A stretch of DNA of 64,000 nt from Bacillus sp. B1-b2 (GTDB lineage Bacteria; Bacillota; Bacilli; Bacillales; Cytobacillaceae): positions 94,997-158,996 of the forward strand of contig NZ_WEHU01000012.1 of assembly GCF_009183415.1 (NCBI RefSeq), written 5' to 3'. Position numbers and translations under genes: made by a program. The notes under the pieces are model-generated. The model searched no databases. It worked only from the letters and a program-made list of their open reading frames with translations, and was not told the origin of the DNA. Each line of letters starts with the position of its first letter. The stretch's first letter is position 1. Positions 51,215-60,995 of the stretch are shown here, piece after piece.

Positions 51215-52159
51215 ATGGAGAAAAGTATGATGGGAAATAGTTCTGTAGCTATTGTTCTTCTTAATTGGAACAGTTATCAATTAACAGTAGAATGTCTTGA
51301 ATCTTTGGAAAAACTTAATTATCCAGATTATCACATTTTTATAGTTGATAATGATTCACAAGACAGTTCATTTGAGGATTTAAAAAAAGATTATATGATG
51401 AATAAATTTAATTTGCCAATAACATTCATGCAGTCAGGTGCTAACTTAGGGTTTGCTGGTGGGAATAATGTTGCTATTAAAAAAGCTTATGAAATGGGCT
51501 ATCCCTACATTTGGATGTTAAATAACGATACTGTTGTAGAGGCAAACTCATTAAGTACATTAGTAGAAGCTATTAGTAAAGATACCAAGACAGGTATTGT
51601 TGGATCAAAAATATTGTATTACGATACTGATTTGATTTGGTATGCAGGCGGTACAATTAATACTTGGACGGGGAAAACCAAGCATTTAGGTTATAAAGAA
51701 AGAGATATTGGACAATATAATAGTTCTTTTCAAGTGGATTATGTAACAGGGTGTAGTTTATTGTTTAAAAGAGAGTTAATTGACTCTATAGGACTAATGC
51801 AGGAAGATTACTTTTTATATTATGAAGAGACTGATTGGAATATACGAGCTAAGCAAGAAAATTGGAAAATAGTCTACGTTCCAGACTCAGTAGTTTATCA
51901 CAAAGTATCTATTTCATCTGGTGGTGAAGATAATCTATCTCCTTACGTAGAATACTATTATATAAGAAATTCATATATTATGATAAGAAGAACACAGTCG
52001 ATGGCTAAGATAATAACTGCTACATTATTATTGTTTTTAAAACTTATTAAGAGTCATTTGAAAATACTAATTAAAAAACAGGACAATAAAATAAATAGAA
52101 GTAAATTAATAATAAAGGCGTTTTTTGATGGGATTATAATGAAAACTGGAAAGTTATAA
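51215..52159 (+). CDS. Glycosyltransferase family 2 (rhamnosyltransferase-like)
   Basis: 314 residues; AAGGGGAAAG upstream. GT-A fold: SVAIVLLNWNSYQLTVECLESLE, FIVDNDSQDSS, ANLGFAGGNNVAIKKA and the metal-binding MLNNDTVV, then GCSLLFKRELIDSIGLMQEDYFLYYEETDWNIRAKQ. This ordering is typical of WbbL-like rhamnosyltransferases, which fits the rml genes next door, but the donor is inferred. The C-terminus is basic and membrane-associating. Confidence 0.85.
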   Translation: MEKSMMGNSSVAIVLLNWNSYQLTVECLESLEKLNYPDYHIFIVDNDSQDSSFEDLKKDYMMNKFNLPITFMQSGANLGFAGGNNVAIKKAYEMGYPYIWMLNNDTVVEANSLSTLVEAISKDTKTGIVGSKILYYDTDLIWYAGGTINTWTGKTKHLGYKERDIGQYNSSFQVDYVTGCSLLFKRELIDSIGLMQEDYFLYYEETDWNIRAKQENWKIVYVPDSVVYHKVSISSGGEDNLSPYVEYYYIRNSYIMIRRTQSMAKIITATLLLFLKLIKSHLKILIKKQDNKINRSKLIIKAFFDGIIMKTGKL

Positions 52160-52192
52160 TTAACATAAATAAGAAATTAAAGGTGTGGAATT

Positions 52193-53104
52193 ATGAAAGT
52201 ATCAGTACTAATACCTACTTATAATGCGGGTACAGATATAATTGATTTACTAAGGGCAATATACAACCAAAAGTTAAAACAACAAAATGAATTAGAAGTA
52301 ATAATTATTGACTCAAGTTCAACTGATCATACAGTTGAAACTGTGAAGACAAAATTTCCAAAGACAAAGGTAATTGTTATTCCAAATAAAGAGTTTGATC
52401 ATGGAGGAACTAGAAACGCACTATATACCTTATCAACTGGAGAACTTTTGTTATATATGACGCAAGATGCAATACCAGCTGATGAGTACCTAATTGAGAA
52501 CTTGATCTCCTCTTTTGAAGATGAAAAAGTCATGATTAGTTTTGCAAGACAACTGCCAAAATCAGATGCAGCTCCACTTGAAGTTTTTGCAAGAAATTTC
52601 AATTATCCTTCAGTATCAATATTAAAAAGCAAAGAGAAAATTAAGGAATTAGGAATTAAAACCTTTTTCAATTCAAATGTCTGCAGTATGTATAGAAGAA
52701 GCTTATTTACAAAATTTAAGGGGTTTCGAGAAAAAATTATTTTAAACGAAGATATGATTTTAGCTTCTGAGGCAATATTAAATGACTACTATGTATATTA
52801 TAACGCAGAAGCAAAAGTGTACCACTCTCATAATTATAATCTTAAACAACAGTCCAAAAGATATTTTGACATAGGAATGGCATTTCAAGAAACTGAACAT
52901 CTTTTGAGTATGGCGTCTAATGAAAAAGAAGGAATTAAAATGGTTTTTAACCAGATAAAATATCTTTATAAGAATAAAAAAATTAGTTTAATACCATATA
53001 GCATAGTTGAAAGTGGGATTAAGTTCATTTCGTATAATTTAGGTAAAAGACATACCATTTTTCCACATCACATAAAACAAAAACTATCAGCCTATATGAA
53101 ATAG
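52193..53104 (+). CDS. Glycosyltransferase family 2
   Basis: 303 residues. SVLIPTYNAGTDIIDLLRAIYNQ, IIIDSSSTDHT, NKEFDHGGTRN and the metal/donor motif MTQDAIPADEYLIE. F-DHGGTRN with TQDA-P is characteristic of RfbF/RgpB-type rhamnosyltransferases. Basic C-terminal helix. Sits between the first glycosyltransferase and the polymerase in one operon. Confidence 0.83.
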   Translation: MKVSVLIPTYNAGTDIIDLLRAIYNQKLKQQNELEVIIIDSSSTDHTVETVKTKFPKTKVIVIPNKEFDHGGTRNALYTLSTGELLLYMTQDAIPADEYLIENLISSFEDEKVMISFARQLPKSDAAPLEVFARNFNYPSVSILKSKEKIKELGIKTFFNSNVCSMYRRSLFTKFKGFREKIILNEDMILASEAILNDYYVYYNAEAKVYHSHNYNLKQQSKRYFDIGMAFQETEHLLSMASNEKEGIKMVFNQIKYLYKNKKISLIPYSIVESGIKFISYNLGKRHTIFPHHIKQKLSAYMK

Positions 53105-53127
53105 CAGCGAAGAGGGGGGGGATATTA

Positions 53128-54612
53128 ATGAAAAATAAAGACTCTTCGAAGAAAATTATTATATTAGAATTTATTCTTTTAGCCTTAATTTTTGTAGGTA
53201 TTCCTATTAATGGCTTACCATATAAAATAGGCATATTCGGTGAAATGGCTTTTGAAGGACCTTTCTATGTATTATTTTTTTCCATTCCACTATATTTAAT
53301 TTTATCCTTAGTATTAAGAAGAAAGTTATATATACCTATAAATTATTCATATATATTTTTTGTTCTGTTTATAGTTTGGGTCATAGTTGGTGGATTAGTA
53401 AACTTGGATGATATTCTCTCAAACACTTTTAAAGGAAGAACAGGTATTTCTAAATTTGCTGGACAAATTATAGTTATATTTTTTTCGATAATTATATTAA
53501 CTTTCTTATACAACTTAATGAAAAAAAATGGGATTGGTAAAATCAAAAAAGTATTATCCATCTCCTTAATATTACCGTTTATATATTCTTTTCTAGAAAT
53601 TCTTCATGGATTAAAAATTCAAATAGTTACGGACTTCTTGATCTCAATAGATAAGTATATACATGCATTTGGAATATTGAACTATCTACTCAGTGAAGAT
53701 GAATTTAGAATAAGATCAGTATCCGGAGAAGCCTCATGGTTTGCCACCTATTTAGTACTTATTATTCCTTGGCTAATTAGAAATTCTTTTTTTACAAAAA
53801 AACTTATTTATAAATTTTTGTTAGCGTATAGTTTGGTCCTTACGTATTTAACATTTTCTAGAACAGTATACATTATTATACTTATACAGATAATTTTCTT
53901 TATTTACTTAATTTTAAAAAACAGTCAAAAATATAGTCTTAACATGTTAATAAATGAAACTATTAACTTTATGAAAAAAAGAAAAGCTATTACATTTATT
54001 CTACTTCTAGTATTACTACTGATTTTAATTTTGATTGGAATAAAGCCGTTTCAAATTATTGTATCTTTGTTTGATAATAATAATCTTTCAAATACCGCTA
54101 GATTATCTTCCCAAATTGCAGCAATTAAAATGGGGTTACAAAACTTTATTACTGGAATAGGATTAGGGCAATATGGATTTTATATGCCAGATTTTGTTTC
54201 TGAAAATGCTGTGGAAAGAAGTACGGAGATCGCACAATGGGCAAGTAAAGAAATAGGATCCCCTTGGCCACCAGTGCATGGTTTATATGCAAGAATATTT
54301 GCAGAGACTGGGCTAATCGGATTACTATTATGGTTATCTATTTGGGGATCATTATTCGTAACTGGTTGGAATCTGTTAAAAAGATTTAATAATAGTGAAT
54401 TTGAAAAGAAGTACGATCTAATTTTTATACTTACAGTATTAATTGGTTTACTTTTCATTGGTTTTAACATAGATACATTTAGGGTCACTAATTATTATGT
54501 ATTTATAGCAATGGCCTTTGTATTTTTTGAGGAATATGGTGAAACTATCCCAAGAAGGATTTTAAGTATAGGTGCTAAGTTTAAGAGTTTTGTTAAAAAG
54601 GAGAAAGTATGA
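53128..54612 (+). CDS. wzy: O-antigen polymerase/ligase-like membrane protein (Wzy type)
   Basis: 494 residues with 11-12 membrane helices and a large loop before the C-terminal helices (about 340-390; GIGLGQYGFYMPDF and WPPVHGLYARIFAETGLIGLLLWL). The H-x-x-Y-x-R/E-x-G pattern is typical of Wzy/WaaL proteins. It would join flipped repeat units outside the membrane. The stop overlaps the next gene's ATG (ATGA). A poly-G stretch (GGGGGGGG) forms its ribosome binding site. Confidence 0.83.
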   Translation: MKNKDSSKKIIILEFILLALIFVGIPINGLPYKIGIFGEMAFEGPFYVLFFSIPLYLILSLVLRRKLYIPINYSYIFFVLFIVWVIVGGLVNLDDILSNTFKGRTGISKFAGQIIVIFFSIIILTFLYNLMKKNGIGKIKKVLSISLILPFIYSFLEILHGLKIQIVTDFLISIDKYIHAFGILNYLLSEDEFRIRSVSGEASWFATYLVLIIPWLIRNSFFTKKLIYKFLLAYSLVLTYLTFSRTVYIIILIQIIFFIYLILKNSQKYSLNMLINETINFMKKRKAITFILLLVLLLILILIGIKPFQIIVSLFDNNNLSNTARLSSQIAAIKMGLQNFITGIGLGQYGFYMPDFVSENAVERSTEIAQWASKEIGSPWPPVHGLYARIFAETGLIGLLLWLSIWGSLFVTGWNLLKRFNNSEFEKKYDLIFILTVLIGLLFIGFNIDTFRVTNYYVFIAMAFVFFEEYGETIPRRILSIGAKFKSFVKKEKV

Positions 54613-55760
54613 AAAAAATATTAATTATGTCCTTGAAAAACCCATGGAGAAAAAATAAAATTGGTGGTTCACAAGACATTTTAGGAAGAATTATTGCATT
54701 AAGTTACTTGGGTTATACTGTGGATGTTATTGCAATTGATGATGAAGACCAATTACAAGTACCGTCAAACCTCCCAGAGAATGTTAACTTATTTTTATAC
54801 AAAAAGAGAACAAATCTAAAAAATAGTTTAAAATATCCTATAGCTTCAGCAAATAGATATAAAAAAGAAATCTGTTACTTTTTATCTGAAAGAGAGTATG
54901 ACATTGCTTTTGCAGAGTCTGAATTTATGCTACCATTTTGGACAAATAAGAATGTTAAGTCAAAGAAAAATTATTTGAGAATGCACAATATAGAAAGTGA
55001 GTACTATTTGGAACTTGCTAAGACAGAGAGAAGCTATTTAAAGAAGGTATTATTTACTTTTGATTCGAAAAGGTTAAACAAAATTGAAAAAAGTCTTAAT
55101 GATTATTTTGAGAAACTTTTATTCATTTCAGAGAGTGAAAAGGAAAAATTCGCTAAAAAATACGGTGAAGATACAGTGGAATTCTTACCAGCAAGTGTAC
55201 CGATATCGACGGCTGGATTGCTTCCCAATGTAGAAAGTAGTAATAATGGATTTCTAGCTTTTGGGGATTTCACTTTAGATATTAATAAAAGTGGCTTATT
55301 ATGGTTTTTAAAAAATGTCTGGCCATTAATCGTAAAAGAAAATAAGGTTATTCGTCTTAAAATAGTAGGAAATGGTGCTGAAGCTTTTAAAGATTTCAAA
55401 AGTGATCAAATTGAAGTATTAGGTTATGTTGAAGATTTAAAAGCAGTATTCAATGAAGTTCAAACTATTATTATCCCCTTATTAGAGGGGGCTGGTGTCA
55501 AAATAAAGTTAGTGGAATCTTTATTAATGAACAAGACAATTATTACAACTTCGAAGGGAATAGAGGGTACAGATTTAAAAGATAATATACATTTATTAGT
55601 TGCTGATAATGATGAGGAGTTTGCACAGAAGTGTATAGACGTATTTCATGATAACGATATGTCAAAAGTTATTGCAAAGGAAGGATTTGTATTTGCAAAA
55701 GAACTCTTCAGCATTGAAGGTCAGATGAATTATATTGAAAAAATTATTGGTGCCGAATAA
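54609..55760 (+). CDS. Glycosyltransferase family 4-like
   Basis: 383 residues, GT-B fold. N-terminal Rossmann half begins KKILIMSLKNPWRKNKIGGSQ; the C-terminal donor half has FLAFGDFTLDINKSGLLWFLKNVWPLI, VLGYVEDLKAVFNEVQTIIIPLLEGAGVKIKLVESLLMNKTIITTSKGIEG with the conserved Glu. Start overlaps the polymerase stop by 4 nt, so the two are translationally coupled. Donor sugar unknown; GDP-mannose is possible because manC follows. Confidence 0.82.
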   Translation: MKKILIMSLKNPWRKNKIGGSQDILGRIIALSYLGYTVDVIAIDDEDQLQVPSNLPENVNLFLYKKRTNLKNSLKYPIASANRYKKEICYFLSEREYDIAFAESEFMLPFWTNKNVKSKKNYLRMHNIESEYYLELAKTERSYLKKVLFTFDSKRLNKIEKSLNDYFEKLLFISESEKEKFAKKYGEDTVEFLPASVPISTAGLLPNVESSNNGFLAFGDFTLDINKSGLLWFLKNVWPLIVKENKVIRLKIVGNGAEAFKDFKSDQIEVLGYVEDLKAVFNEVQTIIIPLLEGAGVKIKLVESLLMNKTIITTSKGIEGTDLKDNIHLLVADNDEEFAQKCIDVFHDNDMSKVIAKEGFVFAKELFSIEGQMNYIEKIIGAE

Positions 55761-55774
55761 AAGGAGGTATTAAT

Positions 55775-57157
55775 TTGAATATAGTTTTATTATCCGGTGG
55801 ATCAGGTAAAAGATTATGGCCACTATCGAATGATTCAAGGTCTAAACAATTCTTAAAAGTACTTGAAAACGAAAATAAAGAACGTATATCAATGGTTCAG
55901 AGGGTATTTATGCAACTTAATTCTTTGAACTTGGACAAAGATACTGTTATAGCAACTAGTGAGTCTCAAGTGGATATGATTTACAATCAAATCGGAGAAA
56001 ATGTTCCTATAGTGATAGAACCTGAACGAAGAGATACATTTGCTGCTATTGCTTTATCAGCAGTTTATTTATACTCTAATAAGAAAATACCCCTAGATGA
56101 AGTTGTTTGTATTCTTCCGGTAGATTCATATGTAGAGAATAGTTTTTTTGAAAGTGTCTGTAATCTGGAAAGAGTTCTCCAAGAGACAGATGCTGAAATA
56201 GCTTTAATAGGAGTAGAACCCACATATCCATCATCAAAGTATGGGTATATTATCCCTACCGATTCGAACGATAACAAAGAGTATTTTCAAGTGAGTCATT
56301 TTAGAGAAAAACCCACTGAAGAAATAGCCAAGCAACTTATCCTTGAAAACGGATTATGGAATTGTGGGGTCTTTGCATTTAAATTAGGATATATTATTTC
56401 CTTACTTGAAAGTCAAGGTCTACCAACTGTATACGATGAATTAGTTAACCAGTATCACTCTTTACCAAAAAATAGCTTTGATTATGAAGTAGTTGAAAAG
56501 TCTAAAAAGATTGTTGCTCTACCATACAAAGGTTATTGGAAAGACTTAGGTACTTGGAATACTCTGACTGAAGAAGTAGCAACATCAATTACAGGTAAGG
56601 GGAAAATTAGTGAAGATTCTATAAATACACATCTTGTTAATGAATTGGATATTCCGGTAACGATTATAGGTTGTTCAGATATAATTGTTGCGGCATCACC
56701 AGATGGAATTTTAGTTTCTGATAAGTCCGCTAGTCCAAGATTAAAAGATTATATTCATGAATACGATCAAATTCCAATGTATGAAGAGCGGAAGTGGGGA
56801 TGGTATAAGATACTGGACTTCAATAAATATGATCGAGAAAGAGAAGTCATTACAAAAAGAATTTGTATTTTTGAGGGAGAAAATCTCAGTTACCACTATC
56901 ATAAAAAACGCAGTGAGTTGTGGAATATTATACAAGGTACTGGTATTTTAATATTGGATGGAAAAAAGGAAATAGTTAATGCTGGAGATGTTGTGAAGTT
57001 ACCACCTAACTCACGACATTCAATTAAGGCGTTATCTGATCTAGAAATTATTGAAGTTCAGACAGGCAGTGAAATTACTAATGAAGATATTTATAGAGAA
57101 GTTTCTTCATGGGAAGAAATAAATTCATTTATTAGTTCTTCTTCTCAGAATAGATAA
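55775..57157 (+). CDS. manC: Mannose-1-phosphate guanylyltransferase / mannose-6-phosphate isomerase
   Basis: 460 residues; AAAGGAGG upstream. N-terminal nucleotidyltransferase (about 1-290; LSGGSGKRLWPLSNDSRSKQFLKV, GVEPTYPSSKYGYI, EKPTEEIAKQ). C-terminal cupin of type II mannose-6-P isomerases (about 345-450; WGWYKILDF, YHYHKKRSELWNIIQGTG and NAGDVVKLPPNSRHSI). Makes GDP-mannose for the polysaccharide. TTG/GTG alternatives are not needed. It is followed by a strong terminator. Confidence 0.9.
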   Translation: MNIVLLSGGSGKRLWPLSNDSRSKQFLKVLENENKERISMVQRVFMQLNSLNLDKDTVIATSESQVDMIYNQIGENVPIVIEPERRDTFAAIALSAVYLYSNKKIPLDEVVCILPVDSYVENSFFESVCNLERVLQETDAEIALIGVEPTYPSSKYGYIIPTDSNDNKEYFQVSHFREKPTEEIAKQLILENGLWNCGVFAFKLGYIISLLESQGLPTVYDELVNQYHSLPKNSFDYEVVEKSKKIVALPYKGYWKDLGTWNTLTEEVATSITGKGKISEDSINTHLVNELDIPVTIIGCSDIIVAASPDGILVSDKSASPRLKDYIHEYDQIPMYEERKWGWYKILDFNKYDREREVITKRICIFEGENLSYHYHKKRSELWNIIQGTGILILDGKKEIVNAGDVVKLPPNSRHSIKALSDLEIIEVQTGSEITNEDIYREVSSWEEINSFISSSSQNR

Positions 57158-57162
57158 CTCTA

Positions 57163-57194
57163 AAAGGTTGTCACATAGATAAGTGACAACCTTT
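57163..57194 (+). terminator. Terminator of wzx-manC operon
   Basis: A perfect 12-bp stem AAAGGTTGTCAC / GTGACAACCTTT with an 8-nt loop, followed by CATTG. Confidence 0.82.
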
Positions 57195-57444
57195 CATTGA
57201 TGTAATGAAAAGATTGTATAGACTTTTACCATGTATAAAATATTTTATTTCGCATGCTTTATTAGAAAAGTGACAAGGGATAAGTATAAAAGCAGAACTG
57301 TTATTTGAGATATAAACTAGGGTTCTTATTTTATGCATTTAATTTGATGTAGGTATAAATTAGTTATTAGTAAGTTTAGTAAAGTAAGTGATCGTTTTGT
57401 TAATTTCAAAAAACTTCAATATAATCAGCGGGAGTGGAATAGTA

Positions 57445-58506
57445 ATGTGGAATAAAGGTTTTTCCATAGATGAAATATTTAAAGGGAGGAAAAATAATCT
57501 AGATATAATCAGATTCTTCGCTGCTACATTAGTCATATTTTCTCATGCTTTTCCTTTAACATTAGGTAATGACATGAATGAACCTTTTGTAAAATTAACC
57601 AATGGTCAATCTACTTTTGGTTCAATAGCTGTATACATCTTTTTTATAGTAAGTGGATTTCTAATTACCATGAGTTATGATAAATCTAAGAACACTCTTA
57701 CTTATTTAAAAGCAAGAATACTAAGAATTTTCCCGGGATTGATTGTAGTTATTTTGTTAACTGTATTTGTGTTAGGACCTTTAACTACATCATATTCACT
57801 AAATGCATACTTTAATAATCCAGAAACTTACAATTATTTTAAGAATATTACCCTAGTATATTGGGGAGATATTCTACCAGGAGTTTTTGAGAACAATATA
57901 CATGGGGGAATTAATGGGTCTTTGTGGACACTCTATTTTGAGTTCATTTTTTATTTAGTAGTAGCTATGCTGGGTGTATTGAGATTATTGAAAAAGAGAA
58001 TTGTATTACCATTATATTTAATAACTTTAGTAGCTCTGTTTTTACAGTATTTTCCTATAGATGTAAGATTTATATATTTGTTTGCATTTTATGCTGCTGG
58101 TATGTTAGTTTATCTATTTAGGGATAAAATATATATTAATAATTATAGTGCAATTATTAGTTTAGTTTCTCTTATAGTTTTAACATATTTTGATTATTTT
58201 CAGATAGCATTTAGTGTCTTTGGAACCTATTTGATCATGTATTTAGCTTTTTCATATACTAATGTTTTTCATAATTTTAGTAAGTATGGAGATTTTTCAT
58301 ATGGATTGTACATCTATGCTTTTCCTATACAACAATTGATAACTATGACATTTAATAATGAGATTAGCCCTTACTTTAATTTTATTATTGCATTACCATT
58401 AACTCTAATATTTGCTATATTTTCTTGGCACATCATTGAAAAACCTGCTATTAAACTTAAAAATATAAAGTTGACTTCGACCCTTTTTCAAACTAGGGGA
58501 AATTAA
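57445..58506 (+). CDS. Acyltransferase family 3 (OafA-like sugar O-acyltransferase)
   Basis: 353 residues from ATG 57445 with GGGAGTGG upstream; the frame opens earlier at 57388 without support. Ten or so membrane helices; NNLDIIRFFAATLVIFSHAFPLT with the conserved Arg/His, FFIVSGFLITMSYDKS, and LWTLYFEFIFYLVV. The family transfers acetyl or succinyl groups to polysaccharides. It has a separate promoter region after the manC terminator, but its position ties it to the polysaccharide locus. Confidence 0.85.
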   Translation: MWNKGFSIDEIFKGRKNNLDIIRFFAATLVIFSHAFPLTLGNDMNEPFVKLTNGQSTFGSIAVYIFFIVSGFLITMSYDKSKNTLTYLKARILRIFPGLIVVILLTVFVLGPLTTSYSLNAYFNNPETYNYFKNITLVYWGDILPGVFENNIHGGINGSLWTLYFEFIFYLVVAMLGVLRLLKKRIVLPLYLITLVALFLQYFPIDVRFIYLFAFYAAGMLVYLFRDKIYINNYSAIISLVSLIVLTYFDYFQIAFSVFGTYLIMYLAFSYTNVFHNFSKYGDFSYGLYIYAFPIQQLITMTFNNEISPYFNFIIALPLTLIFAIFSWHIIEKPAIKLKNIKLTSTLFQTRGN

Positions 58507-59849
58507 TTAATTATTTTATATGAGTTGGATACTCATTGGTCAACTTTTAGGATAATGAATTAATAAGTTTAGTCTTAATAGATATGTATCTTATATTTTT
58601 ATATCTGTAAGTTATTATTATATCTAAATCTCATTATTTTTGGGAAACAAGGACAGACTATAATAAGAAAGAAATTAATTATATTTAGCAATAAATATTA
58701 TCTTTTATTGCTAAATATATCTTATAAGAGACAAGAATAAATACGTACCCATTAAAGGATAACCATCTCTCAAAATATAATTTTGAGGATTTTTTTTATA
58801 GAAAACTTGTAATTAGTAGCTATCTTACATATATAGACACATGAAATAACTATAATAAAAATAAATTACATTGTTTTATTTTACCTAAAAATTCTAATGA
58901 AATTTTGATTTTTTTAGTACTTCTCATCAATGGTAAATATAAATGGAATACGCAATTAAAATTAATTAAACAAGGATTTAGCCAATTACAAGGCGCCAGA
59001 ATCAGGATTTTACAAACAATCGTACAATATACATAAGGGTAAAAAACATAGACGGGAATTTGTTATGACGTAGTTACTTATTATGAAAAGATTTAAAAAA
59101 ATTAGGTGGTACTGGTACTGGTGACCGCGGGAGTAACTTATCGAAAGCTGCTTCATCGGTAATATATCGATATAAATAAGTTTCCCAAATAGATATTGAA
59201 GGTAAACCTGGACCTCATGAGACAATCGATATTCATTCGTTTCTGTAACCAGGTTCTGTTGGATTATTTCTCTATAAACAAGTTTCATTTTTCTTTTATA
59301 GGTAATCATTTCTAAAGTTGGTTCAGGGAATATGTGAATTAGATTCTTGTTCTACTTCATTCAACAGATTCAAAGCTAGTTGCTTTTCAGGTGTCTTTTC
59401 GCTATTAGACTCAAATTTATTGAATTTTCCCTTACACCATTTTACTTTTGTAATTAATTGCTTCATTTGTTCTTGATGAGATTCTATAGTAGTTTTGATT
59501 TAAGGAAACCCAATCAGCCATCTTTCGCAGAAAATTTCTTTAAGTAGTATTGTAAGCGTCAAATACACTCCATCTATTAAAGAAATTCTCTTAATGCGAT
59601 AATCCCCTGAATTATAGATTAAGGATTCTCTTTTGATGTATAGAAAATCAAAAGAGAATCGATCGGGAAGAAAGATTCATCCATTACCGATCTAGTAACA
59701 AGACTCAAAAGGAGAGATGTAAATTTTATAATCTTAACTAAATCCAGGTTCACTACTGGATGAGAAAGTTAGAGAATATAAGGCAGTTTAAAAAACAGTG
59801 GAGGCTATTGAAAAATGACAGAATCCATTAAAGAAAAAGAAGTAAGTAT
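58507..59849. other. Decayed non-coding region after acyltransferase gene
   Basis: About 1.3 kb of AT-rich sequence with no intact gene. A terminator-like hairpin is at 58767-58798. Minus-strand fragments at 59350-59560 (TIESHQEQMKQLI, NLLNEVEQES) could be the C-terminal remains of the IS110-type transposase next to it, but this is weak. Confidence 0.4.
58767..58798 (+). terminator. Terminator downstream of acyltransferase gene
   Basis: CTCAAAAT-ATA-ATTTTGAG followed by GA and a long T run; about 260 bp after the stop. Confidence 0.75.
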
Positions 59850-60280
59850 ATTCATTTATGTTGGAGGAATACTGCATGAAGTAAGGTACCGAACTAGTAC
59901 AAAGAGTCCCCGTTGGTTCCAATCTGGGGTGAAACTAGCTTTTAAGTTCCCATGACAAAGAAGTTTGGCAATTCATTCAGCATCCTTGACATCTGTTTTA
60001 CATCCTGGAAACTTCTTCATATGTGTTGGGCATTATAAAGACTCAATACATTCAGCCTCTAGTAATATTCACAATAGGTTTCCAGTAAACACTCTTGCTC
60101 TCCGTGGATGGGTATTATTCTGTGTTGTTTATCTAGTCCAGCAACTTGAAATAGAAAAACAGTTTTATTAGAAAACGTTTGACTGCATTTTCTTCTGGTG
60201 GCAAAATACATGAAGAAAATTGTCCATATGAATATCCAAACCATACGCTCTTTTATGACTATGTCTAGCGAAAACCTCCT
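59850..60280 (-). pseudogene. IS110-family transposase, degenerate N-terminal half
   Basis: Minus-strand frames joined across several frameshifts show successive IS110 motifs. KERVYGLDIHMDN (DEDD N-terminus) lies near 60210-60255, KSVYWKPIVNI near 60050-60095, and NAQHMKKFPGCKTDVKDAEWIAKLL in spliced frames near 59965-60035. A ribosome binding site AAGGAGG remains at its 5' end (about 60273-60279). Stops and frame breaks make it non-functional. IS110 enzymes are DEDD recombinases guided by a bridge RNA encoded beside the gene. Confidence 0.6.
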
Positions 60281-60888
60281 TATATGGTTCTCATTATTAT
60301 TGGAGGCTGGTGCAGTACAGAGATAGGAATAATCTCTACCATGTGTGTTTTCAGTAAGGGAGCCAACAGTCAATAGTGCACCATGGCAGTTGGAGTAAGC
60401 CATAGGACGGGCTCTCACGCACAAAAGGTCATTTGACCAATCTTCTTCAAACTCAGCCGTAGAACCAGTTGACAGTTCTGAACCCATTTCATTCTCTGTG
60501 GTGAAGCGCTGATTTTATGCTTCCTAGATGGCTATATGCGAAGTTAGAAAAGTCTCTAGATTAATTGGATAAATAAGATTGACCTATACCAAAAGTTTTC
60601 TTGGTCGATATCTTTACCAGTTTTTTTATTTCTTTTGAAAAGTTAACAAAATAATAACCTAGGTTCCATATAATTAATAGGGTGGGTCTATTCCATGCTT
60701 GCTTAAAAATTAAGAGAGTGTAAAGTAAAATGGGTAGTTGATATATTATTAATAATCATTCTTTCTCTAAATAAATAAGTTAGTAAAAAAAATCACTTTA
60801 CATAAAGAGTATTAGTGAAGCATGAATATTTTTTAGATAATTTTACTACATTCAACGATTATTATGTTGTAAAGCCTCTTTTTGATGC
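60281..60888. other. Non-coding region with possible IS110 left-end remnant
   Basis: About 600 bp without a gene. Positions 60290-60490, upstream of the relic transposase, would be where the bridge-RNA region of an IS110 element lies; the open frame read through it (142 residues) has no family resemblance and is rejected. The remainder is AT-rich and featureless. Confidence 0.35.
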
Positions 60889-60913
60889 AAAAATACTCCC
60901 CTTAAGGGAGTAT
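60888..60913 (-). terminator. Terminator of sugar transferase gene
   Basis: On the minus strand ATACTCCC-TTAAG-GGGAGTAT followed by TTTTT; about 83 bp past the stop. Confidence 0.82.
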
Positions 60914-60995
60914 GAAAAATTATCATATTCATGTGCTTACTTATAGGTGTGTTCAGTTAAGAAATATAACTTATTTTAGAGAAAAAATAGTAATG

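Noticed and set aside
59102..59130. T-box-like GGTGGTAC...ACCGCGG string
   Set aside because: The conserved T-box bulge sequence is not contiguous, there is no specifier or terminator structure and no downstream biosynthetic or synthetase gene.
59010..59309. 99-codon minus-strand ORF as a gene
   Set aside because: No ribosome binding site or family resemblance; it lies in decayed DNA.
60059..60487. 142-codon minus-strand ORF as a gene
   Set aside because: It crosses the frame-shifted IS110 remnant; fragments in other frames match IS110 better.
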